This document shows, in pieces, positions 36,750 to 43,861 of a stretch of DNA of 64,000 nucleotides. The stretch covers positions 1 to 64,000 of the forward strand of contig CAVQCX010000026.1 of NCBI GenBank assembly GCA_963711095.1. Direction: 5' to 3'. The stretch is from CAVQCX01 sp963711095. Its GTDB lineage: Bacteria; Pseudomonadota; Gammaproteobacteria; Chromatiales; Chromatiaceae. The notes below the pieces were generated by a model that was given only the letters and a program-made list of their open reading frames with translations, was not told the DNA's origin and made no database searches. The first letter of the stretch is position 1, and the number at the start of each line of letters is the position of its first letter. A program made the position numbers and the translations under genes.

Positions 36750-37059
36750 ATCCTAGAAACGGCAGTTGACCGCTTCCAATAACGATCAAGTGATGGATTC
36801 GACCATGGCTCAGGACAAACCTGCTGCTCACCCGTTGGGTGACGGCCGCTACGACCACCAGAGCACGCACCGCGCGGCGCCTGGCTGCGTTATAACTCGT
36901 TGGAATAGGTCTACTATTACTCCGGGCATCCTGCCCTTCGCCCTGCGGGCCAGCGGTAGCTGTTCAAATCGCTCCCGGCGATTTAGTCCGCCTCGTCATG
37001 CCTTGCCAGACACCACGCGGCACGCACCCTGGCGGCCGTTCAACTGCCGCTTCTAGGAT
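36750..37059 (+). mobile_element. MITE-like element, family A copy 2
   Basis: A 310-base element with terminal inverted repeats ATCCTAGAAACGGCAGTTGA and TCAACTGCCGCTTCTAGGAT. It is the inverse orientation of the 241-base copy at 4376-4616. The two copies are collinear except for one 69-base block present only here (about 36920-36990). It separates divergent cysG and the rhodanese-tusA-dsrE2 operon, whose promoter begins 45 bases after the element. Confidence 0.85.
36766..37056 (+). CDS. open frame spanning MITE-like copy 2
   Basis: A TTG inside the left terminal repeat opens a 96-residue frame that closes at the TAG inside the right repeat. It shares GDGRYDHQ-THRAAPGCVITRWNR and the whole last 22 residues with the 73-residue frame of copy 1. 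The extra 23 residues (TPGILPFALRASGSCSNRSR and three more) come from the in-frame 69-base block. No ribosome binding site or known domain is visible. Confidence 0.25.
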   Translation: MTASNNDQVMDSTMAQDKPAAHPLGDGRYDHQSTHRAAPGCVITRWNRSTITPGILPFALRASGSCSNRSRRFSPPRHALPDTTRHAPWRPFNCRF

Positions 37060-37103
37060 CATGGGCCTGGGCAGGTGTCTGGCCGGACTCCGCAGGGCCC
37101 CAG

Positions 37104-37132
37104 TTGATGCAATCATGAAATTATAATATACT
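37104..37132 (+). promoter_or_regulatory. sigma-70-type promoter of the sulfur-relay operon
   Basis: TTGATG (37104-37109) and TATACT (37127-37132) are separated by 17 bases and lie 34 bases before the rhodanese start codon, in a locally AT-rich patch. Confidence 0.6.
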
Positions 37133-37165
37133 GTTTCGGTTAACTTTTCCGAACGGATCCGCAGG

Positions 37166-37504
37166 GTGATCAGAGAAATCGAATCGCTGGACCTCGTGGA
37201 GCGGATGAGAGGTCCCGGGCGGATGCACCTGCTCGACATCCGTAGCGATGGCGAGGTTGCGCAGGGTGTGCTGCCCGGGGCGGAGCACGTTCCCATGCAT
37301 CTTCTGCCGGCCAGGATCGCCGAATACCCCCCAGATCGGGAGATCGTGCTCTACTGTCGTAGCGGCGCTCGCTCCTACCACGCCTGCGCGTACTTGGTGC
37401 AGCACGGTTTCCGCAATGTCATCAATCTGAGGGGTGGCATCATGGCATGGATGCGCCACGGGCTGCGGGTCGACTCCCCTCCCGCCCCTCACTCCGGGGC
37501 CTGA
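37166..37504 (+). CDS. rhodanese of the sulfur-relay operon
   Basis: A 112-residue rhodanese with active-site Cys64 (VLYCRSGARS). It starts with GTG and is followed after 100 bases by tusA and dsrE2. In purple sulfur bacteria this trio passes sulfane sulfur from thiol carriers to TusA and on to the cytoplasmic oxidation machinery, with the rhodanese as the first mobiliser. Confidence 0.88.
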   Translation: MIREIESLDLVERMRGPGRMHLLDIRSDGEVAQGVLPGAEHVPMHLLPARIAEYPPDREIVLYCRSGARSYHACAYLVQHGFRNVINLRGGIMAWMRHGLRVDSPPAPHSGA

Positions 37505-37604
37505 GTGGGCCCCCGGCCGGCCGCTCAGCTCTTGCGCTCGCGCGGGAATTCGAATATAAGTAAAGGCTGCTTTTTACAACAAACAAACCTCGGGAGGTCG
37601 CAAG

Positions 37605-37835
37605 ATGGCTGATTTTGATCAGGAACTGGACGCGAGTGGTCTGAACTGCCCGCTGCCTATTCTGCGCGCGAAGAAGACGCTATCCGGCATGGAGTCCGGC
37701 AAGATCCTGCACGTCATCGCCACCGACCCCGGCTCCGTGAAGGATTTTGAGGCGTTCGCCAAGCAGACCGGAAACGCGCTGATCGAGTCGAAGGAACAAG
37801 GTGGGAAGTTCCATTTCTTGATCCAGAAGGCCTGA
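37605..37835 (+). CDS. tusA: sulfur carrier protein TusA
   Basis: A 76-residue TusA/SirA-fold protein with the CPxP motif at Cys15 (LNCPLPILRAKKTL), which carries sulfur as a persulfide. GGGAGG lies eight bases before the ATG. It is the central carrier between the rhodanese and DsrE2 genes on either side. Confidence 0.92.
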   Translation: MADFDQELDASGLNCPLPILRAKKTLSGMESGKILHVIATDPGSVKDFEAFAKQTGNALIESKEQGGKFHFLIQKA

Positions 37836-37882
37836 TTGCCCGTCGCCCTAAGACAACACGCACAAGCTTGGAGGATAGAGAG

Positions 37883-38365
37883 ATGTCAGCTCAGAAAAAG
37901 TTGGCCATCATTGCCACGAAAGGCTCGCTGGACTGGGCCTACCCGCCTTTCATCCTGGCATCTACGGCTGCCGCTCTGGGCTACGAGACCCAGATCTTTT
38001 TCACCTTCTATGGCCTGCAGCTGCTGCGCAAGAAGCTGAGCCTGGAGGTGACGCCGCTGGGCAACCCCGGCATGCCGATGCCGATGGCCATGGATAAGTG
38101 GTTCCCGGTCCTGCTCACGGCTCTACCCGGGATGCAGAGCATGATGACCGCCATGATGAAGAAAAAGATGAAGGCCAAGGGCGTGGCGAGCATCGAGGAG
38201 CTGCGCTCCCTGTGCCAGGAGGCTGAGGTCAAGCTGATCGCCTGTCAGATGACCGTCGACCTGTTCGACATGGATACCTCGGAGTTCATCGAAGGGGTCG
38301 AGTACGGTGGCGCAGCGACATTCTTCGAATTCGCCGGCGAGACCGACATCTGCCTTTATATCTGA
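37883..38365 (+). CDS. dsrE2: DsrE2-type sulfurtransferase
   Basis: A 160-residue DsrE/F-fold protein of the DsrE2 type. It begins with KLAIIATKGSLDWAYPPFIL, has a hydrophobic Met-rich stretch typical of membrane-associated DsrE2, and three cysteines (111, 121, 157). Cys121 (LIACQMTVDLFDM) is the likely persulfide carrier. GGAGG precedes the ATG at 37883. Linkage to rhodanese and TusA identifies it as part of the cytoplasmic sulfur-relay of sulfur oxidisers. Confidence 0.88.
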   Translation: MSAQKKLAIIATKGSLDWAYPPFILASTAAALGYETQIFFTFYGLQLLRKKLSLEVTPLGNPGMPMPMAMDKWFPVLLTALPGMQSMMTAMMKKKMKAKGVASIEELRSLCQEAEVKLIACQMTVDLFDMDTSEFIEGVEYGGAATFFEFAGETDICLYI

Positions 38366-38405
38366 GTGCCGTCCCGGCGTCCGCGCGGCGCCGCCAAGCG
38401 AGAGA

Positions 38406-38429
38406 GCCGCCCCGAGGGCGGCTTTTTTG
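38406..38429 (+). terminator. rho-independent terminator of the sulfur-relay operon
   Basis: GCCGCCC-CGA-GGGCGGC is a perfect seven-pair stem followed by six T, about 40 bases after the dsrE2 stop codon. Confidence 0.88.
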
Positions 38430-38521
38430 TGTTGCATGACCGTTTTCCGGCCCTCGCGAGGCGCTCGGCATGGGGCGCGCTCCGCCCGCCGCTCGAGCGG
38501 CCCGAGAAGGATGCTCAGGTC

Positions 38522-39862
38522 CTACAGGAACCGCCAGCGGAGCTGAGCGCTCAGTATGTCCACATGGGCGTCGTACTTGCCTTTCAACACGGCGACCCCG
38601 AGCGAATCGACCCGGTCGATCCTGGGATCTGGAACGAACAGGTGAGCGAAGCCGACATCGATGCCCAGCCTCTCGGACCATTGGTATCCGAAGCCCGCTG
38701 CCAGCCACAGCCGGTCGTTGTCAGGGATGCGGGGCGTCCGGCTTTGCGGATTGGGCACCGGTGCCTGATCCAGGGCAACACCGGCGCGCCATACCCATTG
38801 TTTGTTGGGGCGGTATTCGGCTCCGAGGGAGTAGCGGAAGGTGTCCTTCCAGTTGATCACCTCGGATCCGGTGGGCAGGATACCGCCAAACTCGAAGACC
38901 AGGGCCTGCAGGCAGCTCCAGTCGGTCCAGGTCACATCCGCCATCAGCGCCCAGCGATCGTTGAGCGGGTGGAACAGGCTGAGTGACGCCAGCGCCGGCA
39001 TCGAAGTGTCGGAGCGGGCGGGGACGTCGTGCAGTAATCCGGCGGGCCGGGACGAGATCTTAGGGCCGTTGACCAGGGTGACATCGGCCCTGCCCCTGAC
39101 CTGGTAGTCCAGACCGGAGCGATAGTGGGCACCGATGCGGGTGCCGTCGTGCAACTCCAGGAGGGCTCCGACGTTGTAGCCCCAGGCTTGGCCGTCACCT
39201 TTGATGTCCAGGTTGCTGTCGAGGCGCCCCGCGAGCGGCCGCCCCAGCAGCGGGAGCACGCCGGCGACGTCGACGGCGTTGGATAGGTCGGCCTTGAGAT
39301 ACTGGTAATCCAGGCCTGCCCCGAGGCTGATCTGGTCGGTCAGCCGGAAGGCGATCGACGGATTGAGGTTGACCGTCGTGAGCTGCGAGCGCCCGGCGTG
39401 GTAGCGCCCCATCCAGCCCTGGTCATACTCGGTGGTCAATCCGAAGGGACTGGTGATCCCCATGCCCAGGGCCAGGCGGTCGCTGACTGGATGCACGTAA
39501 TAGAGATTCGGAATGGCGGACGGGACCCCGGCGTCGCCCCCGTCGTTGTGGCCGAGCCCGGTGCCGAACAGCCGGACCAGATCCCGGGAGCCCTGGTCGT
39601 GAAACTGGGCGCTGGGAGCGACAAGATGCACGCCGGCCACGGCCTCGGGGGCGGTCAGCCTCGTCATGCCGGCGGGATTGAAGAACAGGGTACTGGCGTC
39701 CTCCGCCAGTGCTGCCCCCCCGGCGTACGCCCCGCCCATGGCGCTCACGCTCTGCTCGATGAGCAGGAACCCGGAGGCCGGGCAGGTACCGGCCCAGAGC
39801 AGGCCCAACGCGCAGACCCCGGGGCGCCAATATCGCTGAATGGATGTCTTGTGGTTTTGCAC
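38522..39862 (-). CDS. FadL-family outer-membrane channel
   Basis: A roughly 446-residue outer-membrane beta barrel. After the signal peptide (GVCALGLLWAGTCPASG) comes SGFLLIEQSVSAMGGAYAGGAA, the N-terminal hatch motif of FadL/TodX transporters with the conserved ALAEDASTLFFNPAGM. It ends in a C-terminal Phe-Leu after alternating strands, as needed for outer-membrane assembly. It should import long-chain fatty acids or other hydrophobic molecules. I place the start at the GTG 39862, six to eight bases after GAGAGA, which gives a normal signal peptide; an ATG at 39925 is possible. Confidence 0.82.
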   Translation of the reverse strand: MQNHKTSIQRYWRPGVCALGLLWAGTCPASGFLLIEQSVSAMGGAYAGGAALAEDASTLFFNPAGMTRLTAPEAVAGVHLVAPSAQFHDQGSRDLVRLFGTGLGHNDGGDAGVPSAIPNLYYVHPVSDRLALGMGITSPFGLTTEYDQGWMGRYHAGRSQLTTVNLNPSIAFRLTDQISLGAGLDYQYLKADLSNAVDVAGVLPLLGRPLAGRLDSNLDIKGDGQAWGYNVGALLELHDGTRIGAHYRSGLDYQVRGRADVTLVNGPKISSRPAGLLHDVPARSDTSMPALASLSLFHPLNDRWALMADVTWTDWSCLQALVFEFGGILPTGSEVINWKDTFRYSLGAEYRPNKQWVWRAGVALDQAPVPNPQSRTPRIPDNDRLWLAAGFGYQWSERLGIDVGFAHLFVPDPRIDRVDSLGVAVLKGKYDAHVDILSAQLRWRFL

Positions 39863-40104
39863 CGATTTCTCTCTCACGGGATGGATCGCCTTGTCCCCAC
39901 CCGTCTCCGGGCGCTGGGGCCGCATTCGCTTAGGGGAGCCCAGTTCGGCCCGCCCGGAAGTTTGTTCGCTATAATATAAGCTTGTGTGGCAAGTGACATT
40001 GATCTAGCAAGGGTTTTCCGGCCGCGCCTTTCCGGACTCGTCGATGGCAGGGCGGTGCACCGAGGGCGGGGGGGTGTGTAGATAACAACTCACAGAGGTG
40101 GGCG

Positions 40105-41049
40105 ATGAGAGAACTGCGGTTTGGAACGACCTTTCGAGGAATCCTGTTCGTGTCCCTGATGTGTGCCGCCGCCCTGGCCGGCGCTGCGGATAAGCTGAAG
40201 CCGTTTGTGCTGGCCTCCAATGGCCCTGGCGATTTCGCCAACACGATCTCGGAGGTCCGGGACGCGTTGAAGGGGGCGGGATTTCAGGTGGCGGGGGAGT
40301 ACAGTCCCTACGCGGACACCCACATCATCGTGGTCACCAACGGCTTTCTGAAGCGGCTCGCCGGTGAGCAGGAGGGCGGCCCTTATTTCGCCGGGCAGCG
40401 CGTATCCGTCGTGCGGAAGGGGTCCAACATCCAGGTCGCTTATACCAATCCCGATTATCTCGCCGCGGCCTACCGGATTAAAGGTGACGTCAGCTCGGTC
40501 ACCGCCAAGCTCAAAACGGCGCTCGGCGCCCAGGAGCAGTTTGGAACAAAGAACGGTCTGACGCCGTCGAAGCTTGCGCGCTATCATTACACGTTTGGGA
40601 TGGAATACTTCGATGACCAGATGACGGTCGCGACGTACAGTGATCAGGCTCAGGCGCTACGCTCCGTGGAGAAGGCGCTCGATGCCAAGAAGGGCGGGAC
40701 ATCGCAGGTGTACCGCATCGACTCCTCCGACGGCAAGGTGACCGTTTTCGGCGTCGCGATGACCGACGGATACAGCGGCGACGAGAAGATCATGTCGACC
40801 ATCGATGTCGGAGACGAGCTCAAGCAGGCCGCCCATCTGCCCTACGAGATGGTGGTGCACGACGGTGAGGTGAAGGCGCTGGCGCCGCGCTTCCGGATCG
40901 CAATCGATTTTCCCGACCAGAAGATGATGGGCGACAACAGCTTCATGAGTATCATGAACAGTCCGCAGGCGATCGAAAAGGCGCTGACGCTGGGAGCGGG
41001 AGGCTCCTGGAGCGAGACGCCGGCCTCGCGGGGTGGATTCAATTTCTGA
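40105..41049 (+). CDS. exported protein of unknown function
   Basis: A 314-residue protein with a clear signal peptide (FRGILFVSLMCAAALAGAA). The mature part starts DKLKPFVLASNGPGDFANTI and alternates strands and helices (ALKGAGFQVAGEYSPY, HIIVVTNGF, RVSVVRKGSNIQVAYTNPDY), which resembles the DUF302-type fold. I cannot assign a function. There are no cysteines in the mature region and no membrane anchor, so it should be soluble in the periplasm. The only close neighbour on its strand is the LysR gene at 41298. Confidence 0.7.
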   Translation: MRELRFGTTFRGILFVSLMCAAALAGAADKLKPFVLASNGPGDFANTISEVRDALKGAGFQVAGEYSPYADTHIIVVTNGFLKRLAGEQEGGPYFAGQRVSVVRKGSNIQVAYTNPDYLAAAYRIKGDVSSVTAKLKTALGAQEQFGTKNGLTPSKLARYHYTFGMEYFDDQMTVATYSDQAQALRSVEKALDAKKGGTSQVYRIDSSDGKVTVFGVAMTDGYSGDEKIMSTIDVGDELKQAAHLPYEMVVHDGEVKALAPRFRIAIDFPDQKMMGDNSFMSIMNSPQAIEKALTLGAGGSWSETPASRGGFNF

Positions 41050-41237
41050 ATCCCGGCCCGAGCGCATTCCTAGCGACGACCGGCGCCGAGCGGACAGCCG
41101 CGCGCCGGCCGCTGGCGGCTGATCCGGCCCGCGCAAGTCCTGGGGCCGTCCCGGCCCAGATCTCCCCTGTTCAATCCTGACGTCGGGAGCCGGCCGCGTT
41201 CCCGCTGCACGTGCCCGGGACCGCAGGGTCGGATCGG

Positions 41238-41266
41238 TTGGGCGCGGTCCTGCGCTGGTGTACTAT
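41238..41266 (+). promoter_or_regulatory. sigma-70-type promoter before the LysR gene
   Basis: TTGGGC (41238-41243) and TACTAT (41261-41266) are 17 bases apart and about 32 bases upstream of the LysR start, within a small AT-rich patch. Confidence 0.5.
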
Positions 41267-41297
41267 ATAAGGGATTTTTATCGCTCCCCAGGCGGGG

Positions 41298-42221
41298 GTG
41301 GACGAGATGGCCGATCGACGACTCCAGGTGTTCCACACAGTGGCCCGGTTGCTCAGCTTCACCAAGGCCGCCGAGACGCTCCACATGACCCAGCCCGCCG
41401 TGACCTTCCAGGTCCGTCAGCTGGAAGAGCATTTCAACACCCGGCTGTTTGACCGGACTCACAACCGCATCAACCTGACCGAAGCCGGTGCGCGCGCCTA
41501 CGAATACGCCGACCGGATCTTCGAGCTTTACCAGGAGATGGAAAATTCGATCCGCGAGATGACCGGGGAGATCCGCGGCGCCCTGACCATCGGCGCCAGC
41601 ACGACGATTGCGGAGTACATGCTGCCCACCCTGCTCGGCGATTTCAAGGCCAAGTACCCGGAAGTCGAGATCCATCTCAAAGTGTCCAATACTGAAGGCA
41701 TCGTGTCCATGGTCGAGAACAACACCATCGATCTTGGCGTGGTCGAGGCCCCGGTGACCAACAAGAACCTGGTGGTGGAGATCTGCCGCATGGACCAGTT
41801 GGTAGCCATCGTGCCGCCCAAGCACCCCCTGGTCGGGCGTGAGGCGCTGGCCCTGCCCGAGCTGATCGGGTACCCGTTCATTTGTCGAGAGGAGGGCTCG
41901 GGCACCCGCGAGGTGATCACCGAGTACCTGGGTAAGCTGGATGGTTGTGCCGATTCCTTGAATATATCGATGGAGCTCGGGAGTCCCGAGGCCGTCAAGG
42001 GTGCCGTCGAGGCCGGGATGGGTGTCTCGGTGGTGTCGGGGGCGACCATCCAGAAGGAGCTCAAGCTGGGTACCCTGGTGGCCATCCATCTGGAGCCGCC
42101 ACTCCAACGTCCCTTCTCCTTCGTACACCAGAAGCAGAAGTTCCGCCTGCGGGTGATGGAGGAGCTGCTCGACTTTGCCCGCTCCTACTGCAAGAGCCAC
42201 GAAGCCGAAGGAGATCGTTAG
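41298..42221 (+). CDS. LysR-family regulator (CysB/CbbR-like)
   Basis: A 307-residue regulator with the N-terminal helix-turn-helix (RLLSFTKAAETLHMTQPAVT) and a full effector domain starting GALTIGASTTIAEYMLPTLL. The fold and length match CbbR- and CysL-type activators, but the ligand is unknown. It may act on the carbon or sulfur genes around it. The GTG at 41298 follows AGGCGGGG; an ATG at 41307 is an alternative. The next gene starts two bases after its stop. Confidence 0.85.
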   Translation: MDEMADRRLQVFHTVARLLSFTKAAETLHMTQPAVTFQVRQLEEHFNTRLFDRTHNRINLTEAGARAYEYADRIFELYQEMENSIREMTGEIRGALTIGASTTIAEYMLPTLLGDFKAKYPEVEIHLKVSNTEGIVSMVENNTIDLGVVEAPVTNKNLVVEICRMDQLVAIVPPKHPLVGREALALPELIGYPFICREEGSGTREVITEYLGKLDGCADSLNISMELGSPEAVKGAVEAGMGVSVVSGATIQKELKLGTLVAIHLEPPLQRPFSFVHQKQKFRLRVMEELLDFARSYCKSHEAEGDR

Positions 42222-42222
42222 G

Positions 42223-42606
42223 TTGCTCGATCTGCGAAGCCAATTGCCTCCGGAGCAGCGGCGGCTCCTCGGGTTGTTCGGACGCCTGGGCGAGTCCGAG
42301 CGAGGCACGCTCATCGCGTTTGCCGAGTTCCTCGCCGCCCGCCGGCAAGATGCCCAAGGCACGCAGCCCGCTCGCGCTGTCGCGCCCAAACCGATTCCCC
42401 GCCCAGGGGGCGAATCCGTGGTCGCGGCGATCAAACGTCTATCGGAGACCTATTTCATGCTGGACCGCGCGGTGCTGCTGACCGACACGTCCTCGCTGAT
42501 GGCAGCCCATCTGATGCAGGGACGCCCGGCGGCGGAGGTCATCGACGAGCTTGAGGAGCTGTTCGAGGCCCATTACCGCCGGCTGCAGCCCGAGTCTGCC
42601 GACTGA
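42223..42606 (+). CDS. small protein of unknown function downstream of LysR
   Basis: A 127-residue helical protein starting at a TTG, ten bases after GAAGGAG and directly after the LysR stop. It is predicted soluble, with two helical blocks (RSQLPPEQRRLLGLFGRLGE; ELEELFEAHYRRLQPE). No family motif is recognised. Tight spacing suggests co-transcription with LysR and the permease that follows 18 bases later. Confidence 0.6.
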   Translation: MLDLRSQLPPEQRRLLGLFGRLGESERGTLIAFAEFLAARRQDAQGTQPARAVAPKPIPRPGGESVVAAIKRLSETYFMLDRAVLLTDTSSLMAAHLMQGRPAAEVIDELEELFEAHYRRLQPESAD

Positions 42607-42624
42607 TCCCCGGAACGCCCGGCG

Positions 42625-43710
42625 ATGCGGCTGCTTGCAGAGTGGTTCAAGCTGCATTTTTCCGACCCGCAGGTCGTCCTGCTGGCTGTGCTGCTGGTGC
42701 TGGGCTTCGCCGTGGTGCTCACCATGGGCAACATGCTGGCGCCTGTCCTGGCCAGCATCGTGGTCGCCTACTTGCTGGAAGGTCTGGTCAGGTTGCTGAC
42801 GCGCCGCGGGGTGCCGCGACTGGTGGCGGTCGGGATCGTGTTCGTGGTGTTCCTGCTGTTTGTGACGCTGATCTTGTTCGGTATGGTGCCTGCGCTCTCG
42901 CGCCAGGTGACCCAATTCTTCCAGCAGCTGCCGAACATCATCTCCGAGGGGCAGCGCCAGCTCATGCAGCTGCCCGGGCGCTACCCCGACGTCGTTTCTC
43001 CGGAGCAGATTCAGGAGCTGATCGGGCATATCCGCCAGGAGGTGCTCGCGTTCGGTCAACAGGTGGTGTCCCTGTCCATCGCCTCGGTGGTGAGTATCAT
43101 CACCATTCTGATCTACCTGATCCTGATGCCCTTGCTGGTGTTCTTCTTTCTCAAGGACAAGGACCAGATACTCAGCTGGCTGGTGCAGTTCCTGCCCGAT
43201 GACCGCGCCCTGGCCCAGGAGGTCTGGGCCGACGTGGACCGACAGCTTGGCAATTACGTGCGGGGCAAGTTCTGGGAGATCCTGATCGTCGGATCGATCA
43301 GCTTCGCCGCGTTCAGGGCGCTCGGACTCGACTATGCAATGATGCTCGCGGTGCTGGTGGGGCTGTCGGTGATCATTCCGTTCGTCGGGGCGGCCGTGGT
43401 GACCATTCCGGTGCTGTTGATCGCCTGGTTCCAGTGGGGCTGGGGAGCGGATTTTCTCTGGCTCGCCGCCACCTACCTGGTCATACAGGCGCTGGACGGC
43501 AACGTGCTGGTGCCCTTGCTGTTCTCGGAGGTCGTGAATCTCCACCCGGTGGCGATCATGGTCGCCATTCTTGTCTTCGGGGGGCTCTGGGGGTTCTGGG
43601 GGGTGTTCTTTGCGATCCCGCTGGCGACCGTGGTGCATGCGATCATCAGCGCCTGGCCGCCCCCGGGCAAGCAGCGAGCGGAAAAGCGGCTGGAAGAACA
43701 GCGGGCCTGA
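42625..43710 (+). CDS. AI-2E/PerM-family membrane permease
   Basis: A 361-residue polytopic protein with about eight transmembrane helices. The pattern LVRLLTRRGVPRLVAVGIVF near the N-terminus, LLVFFFLKDKDQIL in the middle and LVIQALDGNVLVPLLFSEVVNLHPVAIM near the end is diagnostic of the AI-2E transporter (PerM/TqsA) family. Members move diverse substrates, including ions and signalling molecules. The end of the permease is followed by convergent transcription from the degenerate GGDEF-EAL gene. Confidence 0.85.
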   Translation: MRLLAEWFKLHFSDPQVVLLAVLLVLGFAVVLTMGNMLAPVLASIVVAYLLEGLVRLLTRRGVPRLVAVGIVFVVFLLFVTLILFGMVPALSRQVTQFFQQLPNIISEGQRQLMQLPGRYPDVVSPEQIQELIGHIRQEVLAFGQQVVSLSIASVVSIITILIYLILMPLLVFFFLKDKDQILSWLVQFLPDDRALAQEVWADVDRQLGNYVRGKFWEILIVGSISFAAFRALGLDYAMMLAVLVGLSVIIPFVGAAVVTIPVLLIAWFQWGWGADFLWLAATYLVIQALDGNVLVPLLFSEVVNLHPVAIMVAILVFGGLWGFWGVFFAIPLATVVHAIISAWPPPGKQRAEKRLEEQRA

Positions 43711-43861
43711 GCACGCCGACCGCCCTGGTCCGCGCCGTCGGCGTCGCCCGTCCGGGCGGCCCGGCAGCACGCAGCTGGGGACTCCGGATCAGACCTGCTT
43801 GCTGCTCCGGCCGCCGGATTGTCGGTGACATAGTCACAGACCCGCCCGCCGAGCGGCCGGC

